Positions 1-9,718 of a stretch of DNA of 31,253 bases are shown piece after piece (position 1 is the first letter of the stretch; the number at the start of each line of letters is the position of its first letter). Below the pieces are notes generated by a model. That model had not been told where the DNA came from. It ran no database searches and saw only the letters and a list, made by a program, of their open reading frames with translations. Source of the stretch: UBA6100 sp049658145 (GTDB lineage: Bacteria > Actinomycetota > Coriobacteriia > Anaerosomatales > Anaerosomataceae); assembly GCA_049658145.1 (NCBI GenBank), contig JBASOJ010000055.1, forward strand, positions 1 to 31,253, read 5' to 3'. The position numbers and the translations under genes were made by a program.

Positions 1-361
<361 letters not shown>

Positions 362-365
<4 letters not shown>

Positions 366-1888
366 TGCCGCTCCGCCTGAACGCGCGCGCCGTCGGTGAG
401 TTCGGCGACACCGCTCACGATGACCTCATCGCTGTCGACCAGGCCCGACAGGATCTCCACCCGCGTGTCGGTCATCCGGCCCACCTCGATATCGGTGCGC
501 CCGGCGCGTCCATCGCGCACGGTGTAGACGTAGGTGGAGTCGCCGTCTTCGAGCAGGGCCTCGATCGGCATCGTCGTCGCGCTGCCGATCGTCTCGACCT
601 CGATGTCCGTCGAGCCGTTCATGCCGAGGAGCACCGGCTCGCCTTGCGCCTGGAAGCGGAGCAGTACCGGGAAGGCGGTCCCGCCGGTGGCCGTAAGCTG
701 CGACTCTATACCGATGTTGACGACCTCGGCGGTGAACTCGGTAGCGGCGATGCCGTCGAGCAGGATGCGCGCCGACATCCCCTCCTCCACGCGAGCGATG
801 TCCGCTTCGTCCACGGTGGCCTTGAAGGCGAGCGTCTCGAAGGACACGATCGCGAAGGGCGCGGATGCCGGCGTGACCGAGGCCCCCACCGACAGCGAGC
901 CGCCGCCTCCGCCGCCTGCACCGGTGGCCGAGAACAGCGACGTCGCCGAGGAGCCCGAGAAGAGCACGACCCCGTCGATCGGGGCGACGATCTGTGCGCG
1001 CTCGAGCGTTTCGCTGGCGAACGCAAGTGCGGACTCCGCCGCCGCCACCGCTGCATCCGCGGATGCGAGCGCACCGCTCACGTTCGACGCCCTGGCGAGC
1101 GCGTCGCGCTGTGACTGCGCGCCGAGGTAGGCGGCATACGCCTGGTCGCGCGCGACCTTCGTCTGCGCGATGGCGACGCTGTTATCAGATGCCGCGAGCA
1201 GCGCGGCGAGTGCGGTCTGCGCGTCCACCAGACTCGCGGCCGCCTGGTCGCGCGCGAACGCGAGCGCGACCAGCGTGGACTCCAGTGTGGCGTCGCGCGG
1301 CTCCGGCGCCGGCAGGTAGACGTTGGTGTAGAAGCTGTCGTATGCGGACTGCGCGGTGGTCGCACTCGTCTGCGCGATGCCGACCAGTGCCTGCGCCTGT
1401 GCGATATCGCTCGCTGAGGGGGCGCCGATGCCGGCCTGAGCCGCCTCATACGCGGCGTTCGCGAGCGAGTAGCCCGACCACGCCGCATCGACCGCCGCCT
1501 GGGCTGCCTTCAGGTCCGAGGAGCCCGGCGCCGAGTTGGTGATCGCGCTTCGCTGGGCGATGGCGCCCCGGTAGGCCGCCTCGGCCTGCGCGATCTGTAT
1601 CTCGATAGGCGCCGTGTCCATGGTCGCCAGGACCTGGCCCGCCCGCACCTCATCTCCTTCGGCCACATCGAGCGTGGCGAGCGTCCCCGCAGTGGGCGGA
1701 TAGACATCCACTCGCGTGTCGGCCTCCACGGCGCCCGCCGCCGAGACGACGACGGCGAGGTCCTCGTTCGTCACATCGGCGACCTCAACGTCGTGCACGC
1801 CCGATGTGCTCACCGCGAACGCGGCGCCAGCACCGCCGACAGCGAGGACGGCCACAACCGCGATGATCGCTTTGCTCTTCTTCGACAC
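362..1888 (-). CDS. HlyD/MacA-family efflux adaptor (membrane fusion protein)
   Basis: A 508-residue adaptor that would link the neighbouring MacB-type ABC transporter to the outside of the cell. It begins at GTG 1888, preceded by GGGAGG. One N-terminal membrane anchor (about residues 6-26) follows a short lysine-rich start. The first half of a lipoyl/barrel-sandwich domain follows (PPTAGTLATLDVAEGDEV, about 63-90). A long alanine-rich alpha-helical hairpin spans about 95-295. The second lipoyl half (AQIVAPIDGVVLFSG) comes next, interrupted by a glycine run (GAGGGGGG, about 322-329), then beta-barrel and membrane-proximal domains to the end. The length exceeds the usual 370-400 of MacA, mostly through the long hairpin. 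It overlaps the ABC ATPase gene by 4 nt. In organisms lacking an outer membrane such adaptors work with MacB-like permeases; that role is inferred from context. Confidence 0.9.
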
Positions 1889-1913
1889 GAACGCCTCCCG
1901 AAGGCCGGACTGG

Positions 1914-2597
1914 TCAGATCATGATGCCGAGTAGCGCTGGCAACTCGGAGATGTCATCTATGACAGCGTCCGGAGACGCCGCCATGAGCCGGTCCCGGCA
2001 CGCGACCCCCCATGTAGCAGCGATGGTGCCAGCACCGGCTCCGTTTCCCGATTCGATATCGGCGGGGCTGTCGCCCACGTACACGCACCGCGCCGGGTCG
2101 ACGCCGAGCAGCGACGCCCCGAGACGCACCGGCTCGGGATCGGGCTTGTGCGTCGTTGTATCGTCGGCAGTCACGAGCACCGGGAAGTACCGCCCAAGGT
2201 CGAACAGGTCTATCGCCCGCCGGGCCATCATGCGGCTCTTCGAAGTCACGATACCCATCGGCAGCCCCGTGCCGGTAAGCGCCTCGAGCGCCCAGCGCGT
2301 GTTCGGGTACAGGCGCGCCATCTCGTCATGCGTCCGGCGATTGAATTCGCGGTATGAGGCGAGCAGGCGCTCGGCCACCTGTTCATCGTCGGTGAAGTAC
2401 CGCATCTGGCGGGCGAGCGGCACCCCGACGTGATGCATCAGCTCTTCGTCGGGCAGCGCCTCGCCCAGCACATCGGCGGTGGCATGACGGAAGGATGCGA
2501 GGATGTGCGGGATCGTATCGACCACGGTCCCGTCGAGGTCGAAGAGGACCGCTGCGGGACCGATGAGGCGCGATGCGCTGGGAGTGCGTGTGTTCAC
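1914..2597 (-). CDS. HAD-superfamily phosphatase, phosphoglycolate phosphatase/PpaX-like
   Basis: A 227-residue cytoplasmic hydrolase of the HAD superfamily. All four HAD motifs are visible: the nucleophile motif FDLDGT with Asp20 and Asp22, motif II threonine/serine in GIVTSK, motif III lysine in HKPDPEP, and motif IV GDSPADIESG. A helical cap domain lies between motifs I and II, the subclass I arrangement of phosphoglycolate phosphatase (Gph) and pyrophosphatase PpaX. It starts at GTG 2597 with only a weak TAGGA upstream. It lies 25 nt upstream of the efflux adaptor on the same strand and is probably cotranscribed, without an obvious functional link. The exact substrate cannot be assigned from motifs; 2-phosphoglycolate or pyrophosphate are the usual ones for this subgroup. 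Confidence 0.88.
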   Translation of the reverse strand: MNTRTPSASRLIGPAAVLFDLDGTVVDTIPHILASFRHATADVLGEALPDEELMHHVGVPLARQMRYFTDDEQVAERLLASYREFNRRTHDEMARLYPNTRWALEALTGTGLPMGIVTSKSRMMARRAIDLFDLGRYFPVLVTADDTTTHKPDPEPVRLGASLLGVDPARCVYVGDSPADIESGNGAGAGTIAATWGVACRDRLMAASPDAVIDDISELPALLGIMI

Positions 2598-2672
2598 AAA
2601 GGCAATCCTACCATCCGCACATCTCTAACCCGGTCACGATCTGGTGCCGCATCGCGCGGCCCGGCCGGAGCA

Positions 2673-3953
2673 TCATGCGGCTTCGTGTGCGAGCTCGCCC
2701 GGCTCATCGGCTTCCTCGACGTGGATCTTGCGCAGGAGCAGATAGGTCGCGATCGATCCCGCCGCGTAGAGTACGGCCGTGTAGAAGTATGGGGTGGTGT
2801 ATGAGCCCGCCATCAGCCGCCCGCCGAGCGCGCTACCGCCGAGCCAGGCGACCGACCACCCGAAGCGCACCCACCCGGCAACGAGCGGCTTGTCCTGTGC
2901 CGGCAGCCCCTCCATCGAGAGTTGGTTGTAGATCGGCCAGGACATGTTCATGAGCATGCCGCGCAACCAGAACAGCAACGCCGCCACCGGCAGACCTGTG
3001 GCGAAGGGTATCAAGACGAGGAAGGGTAGCGACGCGAGCTCGGTGATCACCACGGTACCCGCCAGTCCCAACCTCCTGGCAAGCCTGGGTGTGGCGAGTG
3101 CGGCCGTGGCCATGGCAAGCGCGCTCACCGCCTGTATCACGCCGACCTCGGTCACCGTGGCGCCCAGACGGTGCTTCAAGAACAGAGCGACGAAGGGCAT
3201 CACCAGGCCGGCCCCGAATGAGATGAGCATCTCAGGCACCAGCAGGCGTGCCACCCGGCCCCACGACGAGAAGCGCTGGAGCGACTCGAACCAACCCGCG
3301 AACACCCTGCTGCTCTTGTGGTGGTGGTCCTTGATGCCGGAGGCGAAGATGCTGCTTCCCGCCATCAGCATGGCGGCCACCACGATCGTGAGCCGATACG
3401 CCTCAGCCTCGCCGGTGAGCGACCGGAGAAGCGCAGGCAGGATCCCGCCGACGAGGGACCCTGCGACCATCGCCGCAGTGCGGATGACGAAGTCCGCCGT
3501 GAACAGCTGCGTTCGGCCGCTTCGGCCCATGTTCTCGGACAGGAACGCGGTCGAGAGCGTCTGCATCGCGCCATCGCCGAGCCCGTAGAGCAGGCCGAGG
3601 CCGACGACGATCGCGGCCGTCGGTGCGTACGCCTGCCCGAAGCGCGCCAGCCCGAGGGCGATGCCCGCCGTGATCATCAGCTTCCGGTAGCCGAACGAGC
3701 CGACGAGCGGCGGGAGTAGGAGGCACACCACCGCGGCGGCGAGCGCGAGCGCGCCTTCTACGTCGCCGACGACCGACTCGCTGAACCCGCGGCTCTTGAG
3801 CTCGATCGCGAACACCGTTCCGATGACGCCGTACCCCATGTTCTGCAGGGACACGGTCGCCAGATACCGACGGGCGTTCGCGGTGAATCCGCGCACGACC
3901 GAACGATAGCGTTTCGGCAGCAGCCGGGACCAGGGGTCGAACGATCGAGACAT
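2673..3953 (-). CDS. Major facilitator superfamily transporter
   Basis: A 426-residue inner-membrane protein with about 12 hydrophobic segments, a central hydrophilic loop around residues 205-230 (a DHHHKSSR stretch) and the loop 2-3 pattern GYRKLM after the second helix, as expected for MFS permeases. The substrate is not recognisable; the sequence resembles drug/metabolite-type MFS proteins without a specific signature. An in-frame GTG 21 nt upstream at 3974 would add seven residues, but the ATG at 3953 has a GAGAGG six bases ahead of it, so I place the start there. It follows gyrA on the same strand, separated by a hairpin that looks like a terminator, so it is probably transcribed independently of the gyrase genes. 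Confidence 0.85.
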   Translation of the reverse strand: MSRSFDPWSRLLPKRYRSVVRGFTANARRYLATVSLQNMGYGVIGTVFAIELKSRGFSESVVGDVEGALALAAAVVCLLLPPLVGSFGYRKLMITAGIALGLARFGQAYAPTAAIVVGLGLLYGLGDGAMQTLSTAFLSENMGRSGRTQLFTADFVIRTAAMVAGSLVGGILPALLRSLTGEAEAYRLTIVVAAMLMAGSSIFASGIKDHHHKSSRVFAGWFESLQRFSSWGRVARLLVPEMLISFGAGLVMPFVALFLKHRLGATVTEVGVIQAVSALAMATAALATPRLARRLGLAGTVVITELASLPFLVLIPFATGLPVAALLFWLRGMLMNMSWPIYNQLSMEGLPAQDKPLVAGWVRFGWSVAWLGGSALGGRLMAGSYTTPYFYTAVLYAAGSIATYLLLRKIHVEEADEPGELAHEAA

Positions 3954-3970
3954 ACCGTGCCTCTCATATG

Positions 3971-4003
3971 ACACGAAGAAGCGCGCTCCACAGAGGAGCG
4001 CGC
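3971..4003 (-). terminator. Hairpin terminator downstream of gyrA
   Basis: An inverted repeat with 9-bp arms (3981-3989 and 3995-4003; GCGCGCTCC and its complement) encloses a 5-nt loop. On the minus strand it is followed by TTCTTCGTGT, a weak T-rich tail. It lies about 45 nt after the gyrA stop and about 28 nt before the MFS start, as expected for an intrinsic terminator separating the two. The tail is less T-rich than a textbook terminator. Confidence 0.7.
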
Positions 4004-4048
4004 GGTCGTGCAGTCCTATCGTACCGCTCCGGCGACGCCGGCGCGGGA

Positions 4049-6610
4049 CTACTCTTCTTCGTCGAACTCCTCGCTGGCGAGGTCTTCCGCCTCGGCCTCG
4101 AGATCGGTCATGCCGGGAACACGGTCCGGCGCCTCATCGATGAGTGCCTGCTGACCCTCGAGCGCCGCCGGCTTCCGCTTCGTCTTGCCGCTCACGCGCG
4201 CGATCGCCGAGACGCGGTCGCTCTCCGCGACGTTCATGACCTTCACACCCTGCGTGGAGCGGCCGAGCTGGCTGATGTCCTCCGCCTTCACGCGGATGAC
4301 CACACCTTCGTCGGAGATGAGCATGAGCTCGTGACCAGGCATGACGATCTTCATGCCCGCGAGCCGACCCTTCTTCGGCGTGACCTGGATGGTCTTCACG
4401 CCCATGCCGCCGCGGTTCTGGATCGGATACTGATCGACCGGCGTGCGCTTGCCGTAGCCGCGCTCGGTCACCACGAAGAGCTCCGAGCCCGGGTAGGCGA
4501 TCTCCATGCCGAGGATGCGATCGTCGTCCTTCACGTTCATCCCGCGGACACCCATCGTGTCGCGTCCCATCGGGCGGGCGTCGCTCTCATCCCACTTGAT
4601 GGCCTTGCCGTCGGCTGAGACCATCATCACGCGCTCGCCTTCCTTCACGCGACGGACCGCGATGAGCTCGTCGTTGTCGCGCAGGTTGATGGCGATCAGC
4701 CCATCGCGGCGACTGCGGTCGTACGCCCCGATGGCCGTCTTCTTGACCATGCCGTGGGCGGTTGCGAAGAGCAGGTACTCGTCAGCGCCGAAGTCGCGCG
4801 TGGTGATCGCGGCCGCTATGCGCTCGTCCTGCGCGAACGGCAGCAGGTTCACGACAGCCGTGCCGCGCGCGTGTCGCGAGCCCACCGGGAGCTCGTGCAC
4901 CTTGAGCCGGTAGACTTTGCCCTTCGTCGAGAAGAAGAGCACGTAGTCGTGTGTGGAGCTGATGAACAGCTGCTCCACAAAGTCGCTCTCCTTGAGGTTC
5001 ACACCCGAGATGCCCTTACCACCACGCTTCTGCTGGCGATACGTCGCAACCGGAAGGCGCTTCACGTAGCCGGCCTTGGTGATCGTGACGACCATGTCCT
5101 CTTCAGCGATGAGGTCCTCGATGTCCAGGTCGGCCGCGGCGCCGGCGATCTCCGTCCTCCGCTTACTGCCGAACTTCTCTTTGATCTCGACCATCTCGTC
5201 TTTGATGATCCGCAGGACGAGGGTCATGTCGCCGAGGATCTTCTGGTACCAGGCGATCTTCTCGCGCAGGTCGGCGAGTTCCTCTTCGGTCTTCGAGCGC
5301 TCGAGGCCGGTCAAGCGACGCAGGCGCATCTCGAGAATGGCGTCGGTCTGCGCCTCGGAGAGCGCGAAACGCTCCATGAGACGCGCCTTGGCCTCCGAGT
5401 CGTCCGCACTTGCGCGGATGATCTTGATGACCTCGTCGATGTTGTCGAGGGCGATCATGTAGCCCTCGAGGATGTGGGCGCGTTCCTCGGCCTTGCGCAG
5501 GTCGTAGCGAGTGCGCCGCACGATCACGTCCTTCTGGTGCTCCACGTAATACGAAAGGATCTGCTTCAGGCCGAGCTCTCTCGGCACGCCGTCCACGAGC
5601 GCCAGCTGGATGATGCCGATGCCTGTCTCGAGCGGCGTATGCTTGTAGAGCTTGTTCAGCACCACCTGGGGGATCGCCACTTGCTTGAGCTCGACGACGA
5701 TGCGCATACCCTTGCGGTCCGACTCGTCACGGAGGTCCGAGATCTCGGTGAGCTTCTTCTCGCGCACGAGCTCGGCGATCTTCGCGACAAGCTTCGACTT
5801 GTTCACCGCGTACGGAAGCTCGGTGATGATGATCCGCATGCGCCCGGTGGATGTCTGCTCGGCATACGCCTTGCCGCGCACTTTGATGGACCCGCGGCCG
5901 GTTTCATACGCTTTGGCGATGCCCTCGCGGCCCATGATGATGCCCCCGGTCGGGAAGTCAGGACCGGGAATGTGCGCCATCAGGCCCTCGGTGGTGATCT
6001 CAGGGTCGTCGATCAGAGCGCAGGTGGCGTCGATGACCTCGCCAAGGTTGTGGGGCAGGATGTTGGTGGCCATACCGACCGCGATACCCGCCGAACCATT
6101 CACGAGCAGGTTCGGGTATCTCGCCGGCAAGACGAGCGGCTCGGTAAGGGATTCGTCGTAGTTGGGACCGAAGTCGACGGTCTCCTTCTCCATGTCACGG
6201 AGCAGCTCCATCGCGGGGCGCGCGAGGCGCGATTCCGTGTACCGCATCGCGGCTGCGGAGTCACCGTCGACCGAGCCGAAGTTCCCGTGACCATCCACGA
6301 GAGGGACACGCATGGCGAAGTCCTGGGCCATGCGGACCATGGTGTCGTAGACCGCCGTGTCGCCGTGCGGGTGGTACTTGCCGAGCACTTCACCGACGGT
6401 CCATGCCGACTTCTTGTACGCACGGTTCGGGGTGAGCCCCGACTCGTGCATGGCGTACAGGATCCTGCGGTGGACCGGCTTGAGCCCGTCACGAACATCC
6501 GGTAGCGCTCGCGCGACGATGACGCTCATCGAGTACTCGAGGAACGAGCGCCTCAGCTCATCCTCTATGTCGATGGGCGTTACGCGTGCGGCGATCTCCT
6601 GGTCAGTCAC
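4049..6610 (-). CDS. gyrA: DNA gyrase subunit A
   Basis: The 853-residue breakage-reunion subunit of DNA gyrase, which forms an A2B2 complex with GyrB and introduces negative supercoils. The catalytic tyrosine is Tyr124 in AAMRYTESRL. The quinolone-resistance region reads HPHGDTAVYD, with Thr85 and Asp89 at the positions of E. coli Ser83 and Asp87. Thr at the first site occurs naturally in some species, so resistance cannot be inferred. The C-terminal beta-pinwheel carries a gyrase-specific GyrA box, QKRGGKG, near residue 535, which marks gyrase rather than topoisomerase IV. The protein ends in an acidic tail (EEFDEEE). It starts at GTG 6610 behind AAGGAG. It is cotranscribed with gyrB, with a small membrane-protein gene between them. 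Confidence 0.98.
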   Translation of the reverse strand: MTDQEIAARVTPIDIEDELRRSFLEYSMSVIVARALPDVRDGLKPVHRRILYAMHESGLTPNRAYKKSAWTVGEVLGKYHPHGDTAVYDTMVRMAQDFAMRVPLVDGHGNFGSVDGDSAAAMRYTESRLARPAMELLRDMEKETVDFGPNYDESLTEPLVLPARYPNLLVNGSAGIAVGMATNILPHNLGEVIDATCALIDDPEITTEGLMAHIPGPDFPTGGIIMGREGIAKAYETGRGSIKVRGKAYAEQTSTGRMRIIITELPYAVNKSKLVAKIAELVREKKLTEISDLRDESDRKGMRIVVELKQVAIPQVVLNKLYKHTPLETGIGIIQLALVDGVPRELGLKQILSYYVEHQKDVIVRRTRYDLRKAEERAHILEGYMIALDNIDEVIKIIRASADDSEAKARLMERFALSEAQTDAILEMRLRRLTGLERSKTEEELADLREKIAWYQKILGDMTLVLRIIKDEMVEIKEKFGSKRRTEIAGAAADLDIEDLIAEEDMVVTITKAGYVKRLPVATYRQQKRGGKGISGVNLKESDFVEQLFISSTHDYVLFFSTKGKVYRLKVHELPVGSRHARGTAVVNLLPFAQDERIAAAITTRDFGADEYLLFATAHGMVKKTAIGAYDRSRRDGLIAINLRDNDELIAVRRVKEGERVMMVSADGKAIKWDESDARPMGRDTMGVRGMNVKDDDRILGMEIAYPGSELFVVTERGYGKRTPVDQYPIQNRGGMGVKTIQVTPKKGRLAGMKIVMPGHELMLISDEGVVIRVKAEDISQLGRSTQGVKVMNVAESDRVSAIARVSGKTKRKPAALEGQQALIDEAPDRVPGMTDLEAEAEDLASEEFDEEE

Positions 6611-6622
6611 TGAGCGTTCTCC

Positions 6623-7111
6623 TTACAGATGCTCGCGATACTTGCGGAACAACAGAAACGCACCACCGAGAAAGCCGAGACCTACCAGCAGCACCACGAA
6701 TGACAGCGCGCCGGCGAGCAACGAGCTTGCGCCCGCGTCGGTTCTCACGTCCCCGAACAACAACGCCGACTGGATCATGATGTACGTGCCGGTCCCCGTC
6801 ATGAACGCGATCGCGCCGTAGGTCAGCGGTTTGTTCACGGTCGGAGTCAGTGGCTCCTCGCCCCTGAGCTCGATCAGCATCGCGTTGATCCGCGCCTCCG
6901 AGAGCGCGGTCGGCTGCTCGGCTGCAGGTAGCTCGGCCGGCTCCTCCGGCTCCGGTGACCGAACCTCGTCCGGTTCCGGCGAACGGACCGCCCGTAACGC
7001 CGCCTCCAACTCCTCCCGCGCGCGTACTTCGTCTTGCTCTTTGCGGAAGCGCTCGAAGGCCTCCTGCTCCCAGGGCGGGGGCTCGAAGTGTGGCTTCTGC
7101 TGATCTGGCAT
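6623..7111 (-). CDS. Hypothetical two-helix membrane protein between gyrB and gyrA
   Basis: A 162-residue protein I do not recognise. The N-terminal ~95 residues are hydrophilic, rich in Glu, Pro and Arg, with a short tandem repeat (VRSPEPDE then VRSPEPEE) near residues 42-57. Two hydrophobic segments follow, about 99-118 (GAIAFMTGTGTYIMIQSALL) and about 130-153, ending in a basic tail FRKYREHL. Both ends of the helical hairpin are probably cytoplasmic. It starts at ATG 7111 behind CCGGAGG. It lies 25 nt after gyrB and 12 nt before gyrA on the same strand, so it is expressed with gyrase. It does not look like the DUF3566 protein found after gyrA in many actinobacteria, because the position and topology details differ. 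Function unknown. Confidence 0.75.
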   Translation of the reverse strand: MPDQQKPHFEPPPWEQEAFERFRKEQDEVRAREELEAALRAVRSPEPDEVRSPEPEEPAELPAAEQPTALSEARINAMLIELRGEEPLTPTVNKPLTYGAIAFMTGTGTYIMIQSALLFGDVRTDAGASSLLAGALSFVVLLVGLGFLGGAFLLFRKYREHL

Positions 7112-7136
7112 TGCGGGCCTCCGGACAGATCACACG

Positions 7137-9044
7137 CTACACATCCAGGAAGCGTACGTTCTTGGCGTGCCGTTGGATGAACAGTCTCCGTGGCTCGACA
7201 TCGTCGCCCATGAGGTCCATGAACGCCTCTTCGGCCGCCATCGCGTCGTCGAGCGATACCTGCAGAAGCGTGCGCTTGGTGGGATCCATCGTGGTCTCCC
7301 AGAGCTGCTCCGGGTTCATCTCGCCAAGGCCCTTGTATCGCTGAAGCGAATACTTCGCGCTTTCGCTCAGTCCGCCGAGGATGTTCTGCAGCTCCTTGTC
7401 GTTGTACGCGTACTCGTGCTTCTTGCCCCAACTCACCTTGTAGAGTGGAGGCTGGGCGATATAGATGTAGCCCGCGTCGATCATCTCGCGCATGTAGCGG
7501 TAGAAGAACGTCAGGATCAAGCAACGGATGTGCGCTCCGTCGACATCGGCGTCGGTCATGATGATGATCTTGTGGTAGCGCGCGTGCGCCAGGTCGAACT
7601 CCTCCTGGATCCCCGTGCCGAACGCCGTGATCATCGCCTGGATCTCGAGTGAGGAGAGGGCGCGTGTCATGCCCGCCTTCTCGACGTTCAGGATCTTGCC
7701 TCGCAGTGGAAGGATCGCCTGGAAGCTCCTGTCCCGCGCCTGCTTCGCCGAGCCACCTGCCGAGTCACCCTCGACGAGGTAGATCTCGGTGAGCGCGGCC
7801 TCGCGGATCGAGCAGTCGGCGAGCTTGCCGGGCAGGGTCGAACTCTCGAGCAGCCCCTTACGCCTCGTCAGCTCACGCGCTTTTCGGGCGGCCATACGCG
7901 CTTTGGCGGCCTGCGTCGACTTCGTCACGATCGCGCGCGCGGGCTTCGGGTGCTCCTCGAGGAACTCGGCGAGTCCGGTCGTGACGACCGACTGCACGAA
8001 GGAGCGCATCTCTGTGTTGCCGAGCTTGGTCTTGGTCTGGCCCTCGAACTGCGGCTCGGTGAGCTTCACCGAGATGACCGCGATCAAGCCCTCGCGGATG
8101 TCCTCCCCTGAGAGGTTGTCGTCCTTCTCTTTCAGGATGCCCTGGTGCCGCGCGTAGTCGTTGATCGTGCGAGTGAGCGCGTTCTTGAAGCCGTCGAGGT
8201 GTGTGCCGCCCTCGTGGGTGTTGATGTTGTTCGCGAACGCGAGCACGGTCTCCGAGTAGCCTGTGTTCCAACCGAGCGCCACCTCGACCATACCTTCCGT
8301 ACCCTCGGCCTCGAAGTAGATCGGCTTGGCGTGGATCGTCTCGCGCTTCTCGTTGAGGTACTTGACGAAGTCGATGATGCCGCCGGCGTAGCGGAACTCC
8401 TCTTTGCGTGGCTCGAGCTCGCGCTCGTCGGTGAGGGTGATCTTCAGGTTCTTGTTGAGGAACGCCGTCTCACGCATGTGCGAGGCGAGCGTATCCCACG
8501 AGTACTCGGTAGTCTCGAAGACGTCAGGGTCCGCCCAGTACTTCACCTTCGTCCCGGTGGCCTTCGACTTACCGGTGGCCTTGAGTGAGCCGAGCGGCTT
8601 GCCGCGCTCGAACGCCATCTCCCAGACATGGCCATCGCGCTTGACCTCGATCTCGAGCCGGCTCGAAAGCGCGTTCACGACGCTCACACCCACGCCATGC
8701 AGGCCACCGGAGACCTTGTAGCCGCTCCCGCCGAACTTGCCGCCCGCGTGAAGGATCGTGAGCGCCACCTCGACGCCCGACTTCCGGTACTTTGGGACGT
8801 TGTCCACGGGGATGCCGCGTCCGTTGTCGATGACCGACACCGCATTATCAGGATGGATGATGATGTCTATGCAGCCACAGTACCCCGCAAGCGCTTCGTC
8901 CACGGAGTTGTCGACGAGCTCGTAGACGAGGTGGTGGAGTCCTTTGGGGCCAGTCGAGCCGATATACATGCCCGGGCGCTTGCGGACCGCTTCGAGGCCT
9001 TCGAGGACCTGGATGTCTTTGCCGGAGTATGAGCTTTCGGACAC
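7137..9044 (-). CDS. gyrB: DNA gyrase subunit B
   Basis: The 635-residue ATPase subunit of DNA gyrase. The N-terminal GHKL ATPase fold shows the Mg-binding helix ELVDNSVDEA (Glu42, Asn46), the DNGRGIPVD motif, the glycine-rich lid GGLHGVGVSVVNALS and the QTK loop (EGQTKTKLGN). The TOPRIM domain follows, with YLVEGDSAGGSAKQ and TDADVDGAHIR supplying the metal ligands. The C-terminal tail has QRYKGLGEMNPEQLWET and ends RRLFIQRHAKNVRFLDV. Length and motifs match the non-insert actinobacterial/Gram-positive form. It starts at GTG 9044 with AAGGAG five bases upstream. It is followed 25 nt later by the small membrane protein and then gyrA. A 128-nt gap separates it from the dciA-like gene and probably holds its promoter. 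Confidence 0.98.
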   Translation of the reverse strand: MSESSYSGKDIQVLEGLEAVRKRPGMYIGSTGPKGLHHLVYELVDNSVDEALAGYCGCIDIIIHPDNAVSVIDNGRGIPVDNVPKYRKSGVEVALTILHAGGKFGGSGYKVSGGLHGVGVSVVNALSSRLEIEVKRDGHVWEMAFERGKPLGSLKATGKSKATGTKVKYWADPDVFETTEYSWDTLASHMRETAFLNKNLKITLTDERELEPRKEEFRYAGGIIDFVKYLNEKRETIHAKPIYFEAEGTEGMVEVALGWNTGYSETVLAFANNINTHEGGTHLDGFKNALTRTINDYARHQGILKEKDDNLSGEDIREGLIAVISVKLTEPQFEGQTKTKLGNTEMRSFVQSVVTTGLAEFLEEHPKPARAIVTKSTQAAKARMAARKARELTRRKGLLESSTLPGKLADCSIREAALTEIYLVEGDSAGGSAKQARDRSFQAILPLRGKILNVEKAGMTRALSSLEIQAMITAFGTGIQEEFDLAHARYHKIIIMTDADVDGAHIRCLILTFFYRYMREMIDAGYIYIAQPPLYKVSWGKKHEYAYNDKELQNILGGLSESAKYSLQRYKGLGEMNPEQLWETTMDPTKRTLLQVSLDDAMAAEEAFMDLMGDDVEPRRLFIQRHAKNVRFLDV

Positions 9045-9102
9045 TATGACTCCTTCGCTGTGATGCTAGGTGCAGGGTGCTGGAGCGGGGACCGGAACGA
9101 CC

Positions 9103-9117
9103 ACGACATATTGTCGT
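9103..9117. promoter_or_regulatory. Palindrome upstream of gyrB (candidate operator)
   Basis: A perfect inverted repeat, ACGACA-TAT-TGTCGT, lies about 60 nt upstream of the gyrB start within the 128-nt gap after the dciA-like gene. A TATACT hexamer on the minus strand (9130-9135) just upstream could be a -10 box, but no convincing -35 is visible. The dyad does not match the actinobacterial LexA box. Whether it binds a regulator or supports supercoiling-dependent control of gyrB is a guess. Confidence 0.35.
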
Positions 9118-9172
9118 TAACCCTGCTCAAGTATACCACAAGTGGTGGTTATGACCCGCATTCTCGGCCTGG

Positions 9173-9718
9173 TCAGAGGGCCTTTTCGGGTCCTTCCGGA
9201 CCTCCGGCCGACCGGGTTCCCTTCTTCTGTTCGAGATCCTTGATCATGACCCGTAGGGCGACCTCGCGAAGCTCGGCGTTCTTCACAGTGCGGGCGACCT
9301 GCGCGACCTGATCGAGCTCGATGTCGTCGAGCGGGATCGGTCTGCTCACCTCATGCGCGTAGTAGTCCTCGGTGTCGCGAGACAACTCCTCCCAACCGAC
9401 CTCGTCGGCGACCTTACGGGAGACAGTGAAGCGCAGACTGCTTACCGATTTCTCACCCAGATATGAGTTGAGTCTGACCTGCAGTTCATCGGACATCAGA
9501 GACAGTTGGTTCGCCCAGGCGGCACTGTCGACAAAGACGACGAGTTCGCGGTCATCACGCAGCGCGAAACCGCGTGTATGGCGAACGATCTCATCGCCGA
9601 CGACCTCTCGCCAGGCGTTGACCGCGAGAGCCCCGTAACGTTTGCCTTGTTTGTCGGCGCGCTTGAGTACTCCTGAGACAAGGTCGCCGAGAGGGACGGT
9701 CTTCTTCATCCTGGCCAC
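9173..9718 (-). CDS. DUF721 protein, DciA-like (predicted replicative helicase loader/operator)
   Basis: A 181-residue protein of the DUF721 family. The N-terminal half has the family's hallmark pattern: a start-proximal helix (GDLVSGVLKRADKQG), the tryptophan motif NAWREVVGDEIVRHTR near residues 34-49, and the strand-helix block LVVFVDSAAWANQLS near 64-78, followed by a variable tail. DciA proteins of this family operate with the replicative helicase DnaB, and DUF721 genes sit between recF and gyrB in most actinobacteria, as here. The start is uncertain: GTG 9718 directly abuts the recF stop, while ATG 9709 (third codon downstream) is the alternative; a GGGGGAG lies in the end of recF. It is expressed with recF. 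The helicase-loading role is inferred from the family. Confidence 0.85.
   Translation of the reverse strand: MARMKKTVPLGDLVSGVLKRADKQGKRYGALAVNAWREVVGDEIVRHTRGFALRDDRELVVFVDSAAWANQLSLMSDELQVRLNSYLGEKSVSSLRFTVSRKVADEVGWEELSRDTEDYYAHEVSRPIPLDDIELDQVAQVARTVKNAELREVALRVMIKDLEQKKGTRSAGGPEGPEKAL

Noticed and set aside
4754..6505. 583-codon open frame on the plus strand opposite gyrA
   Set aside because: It lies wholly antisense to gyrA and its translation is the charged, low-complexity type produced by high-GC codon bias. No domain is recognisable.
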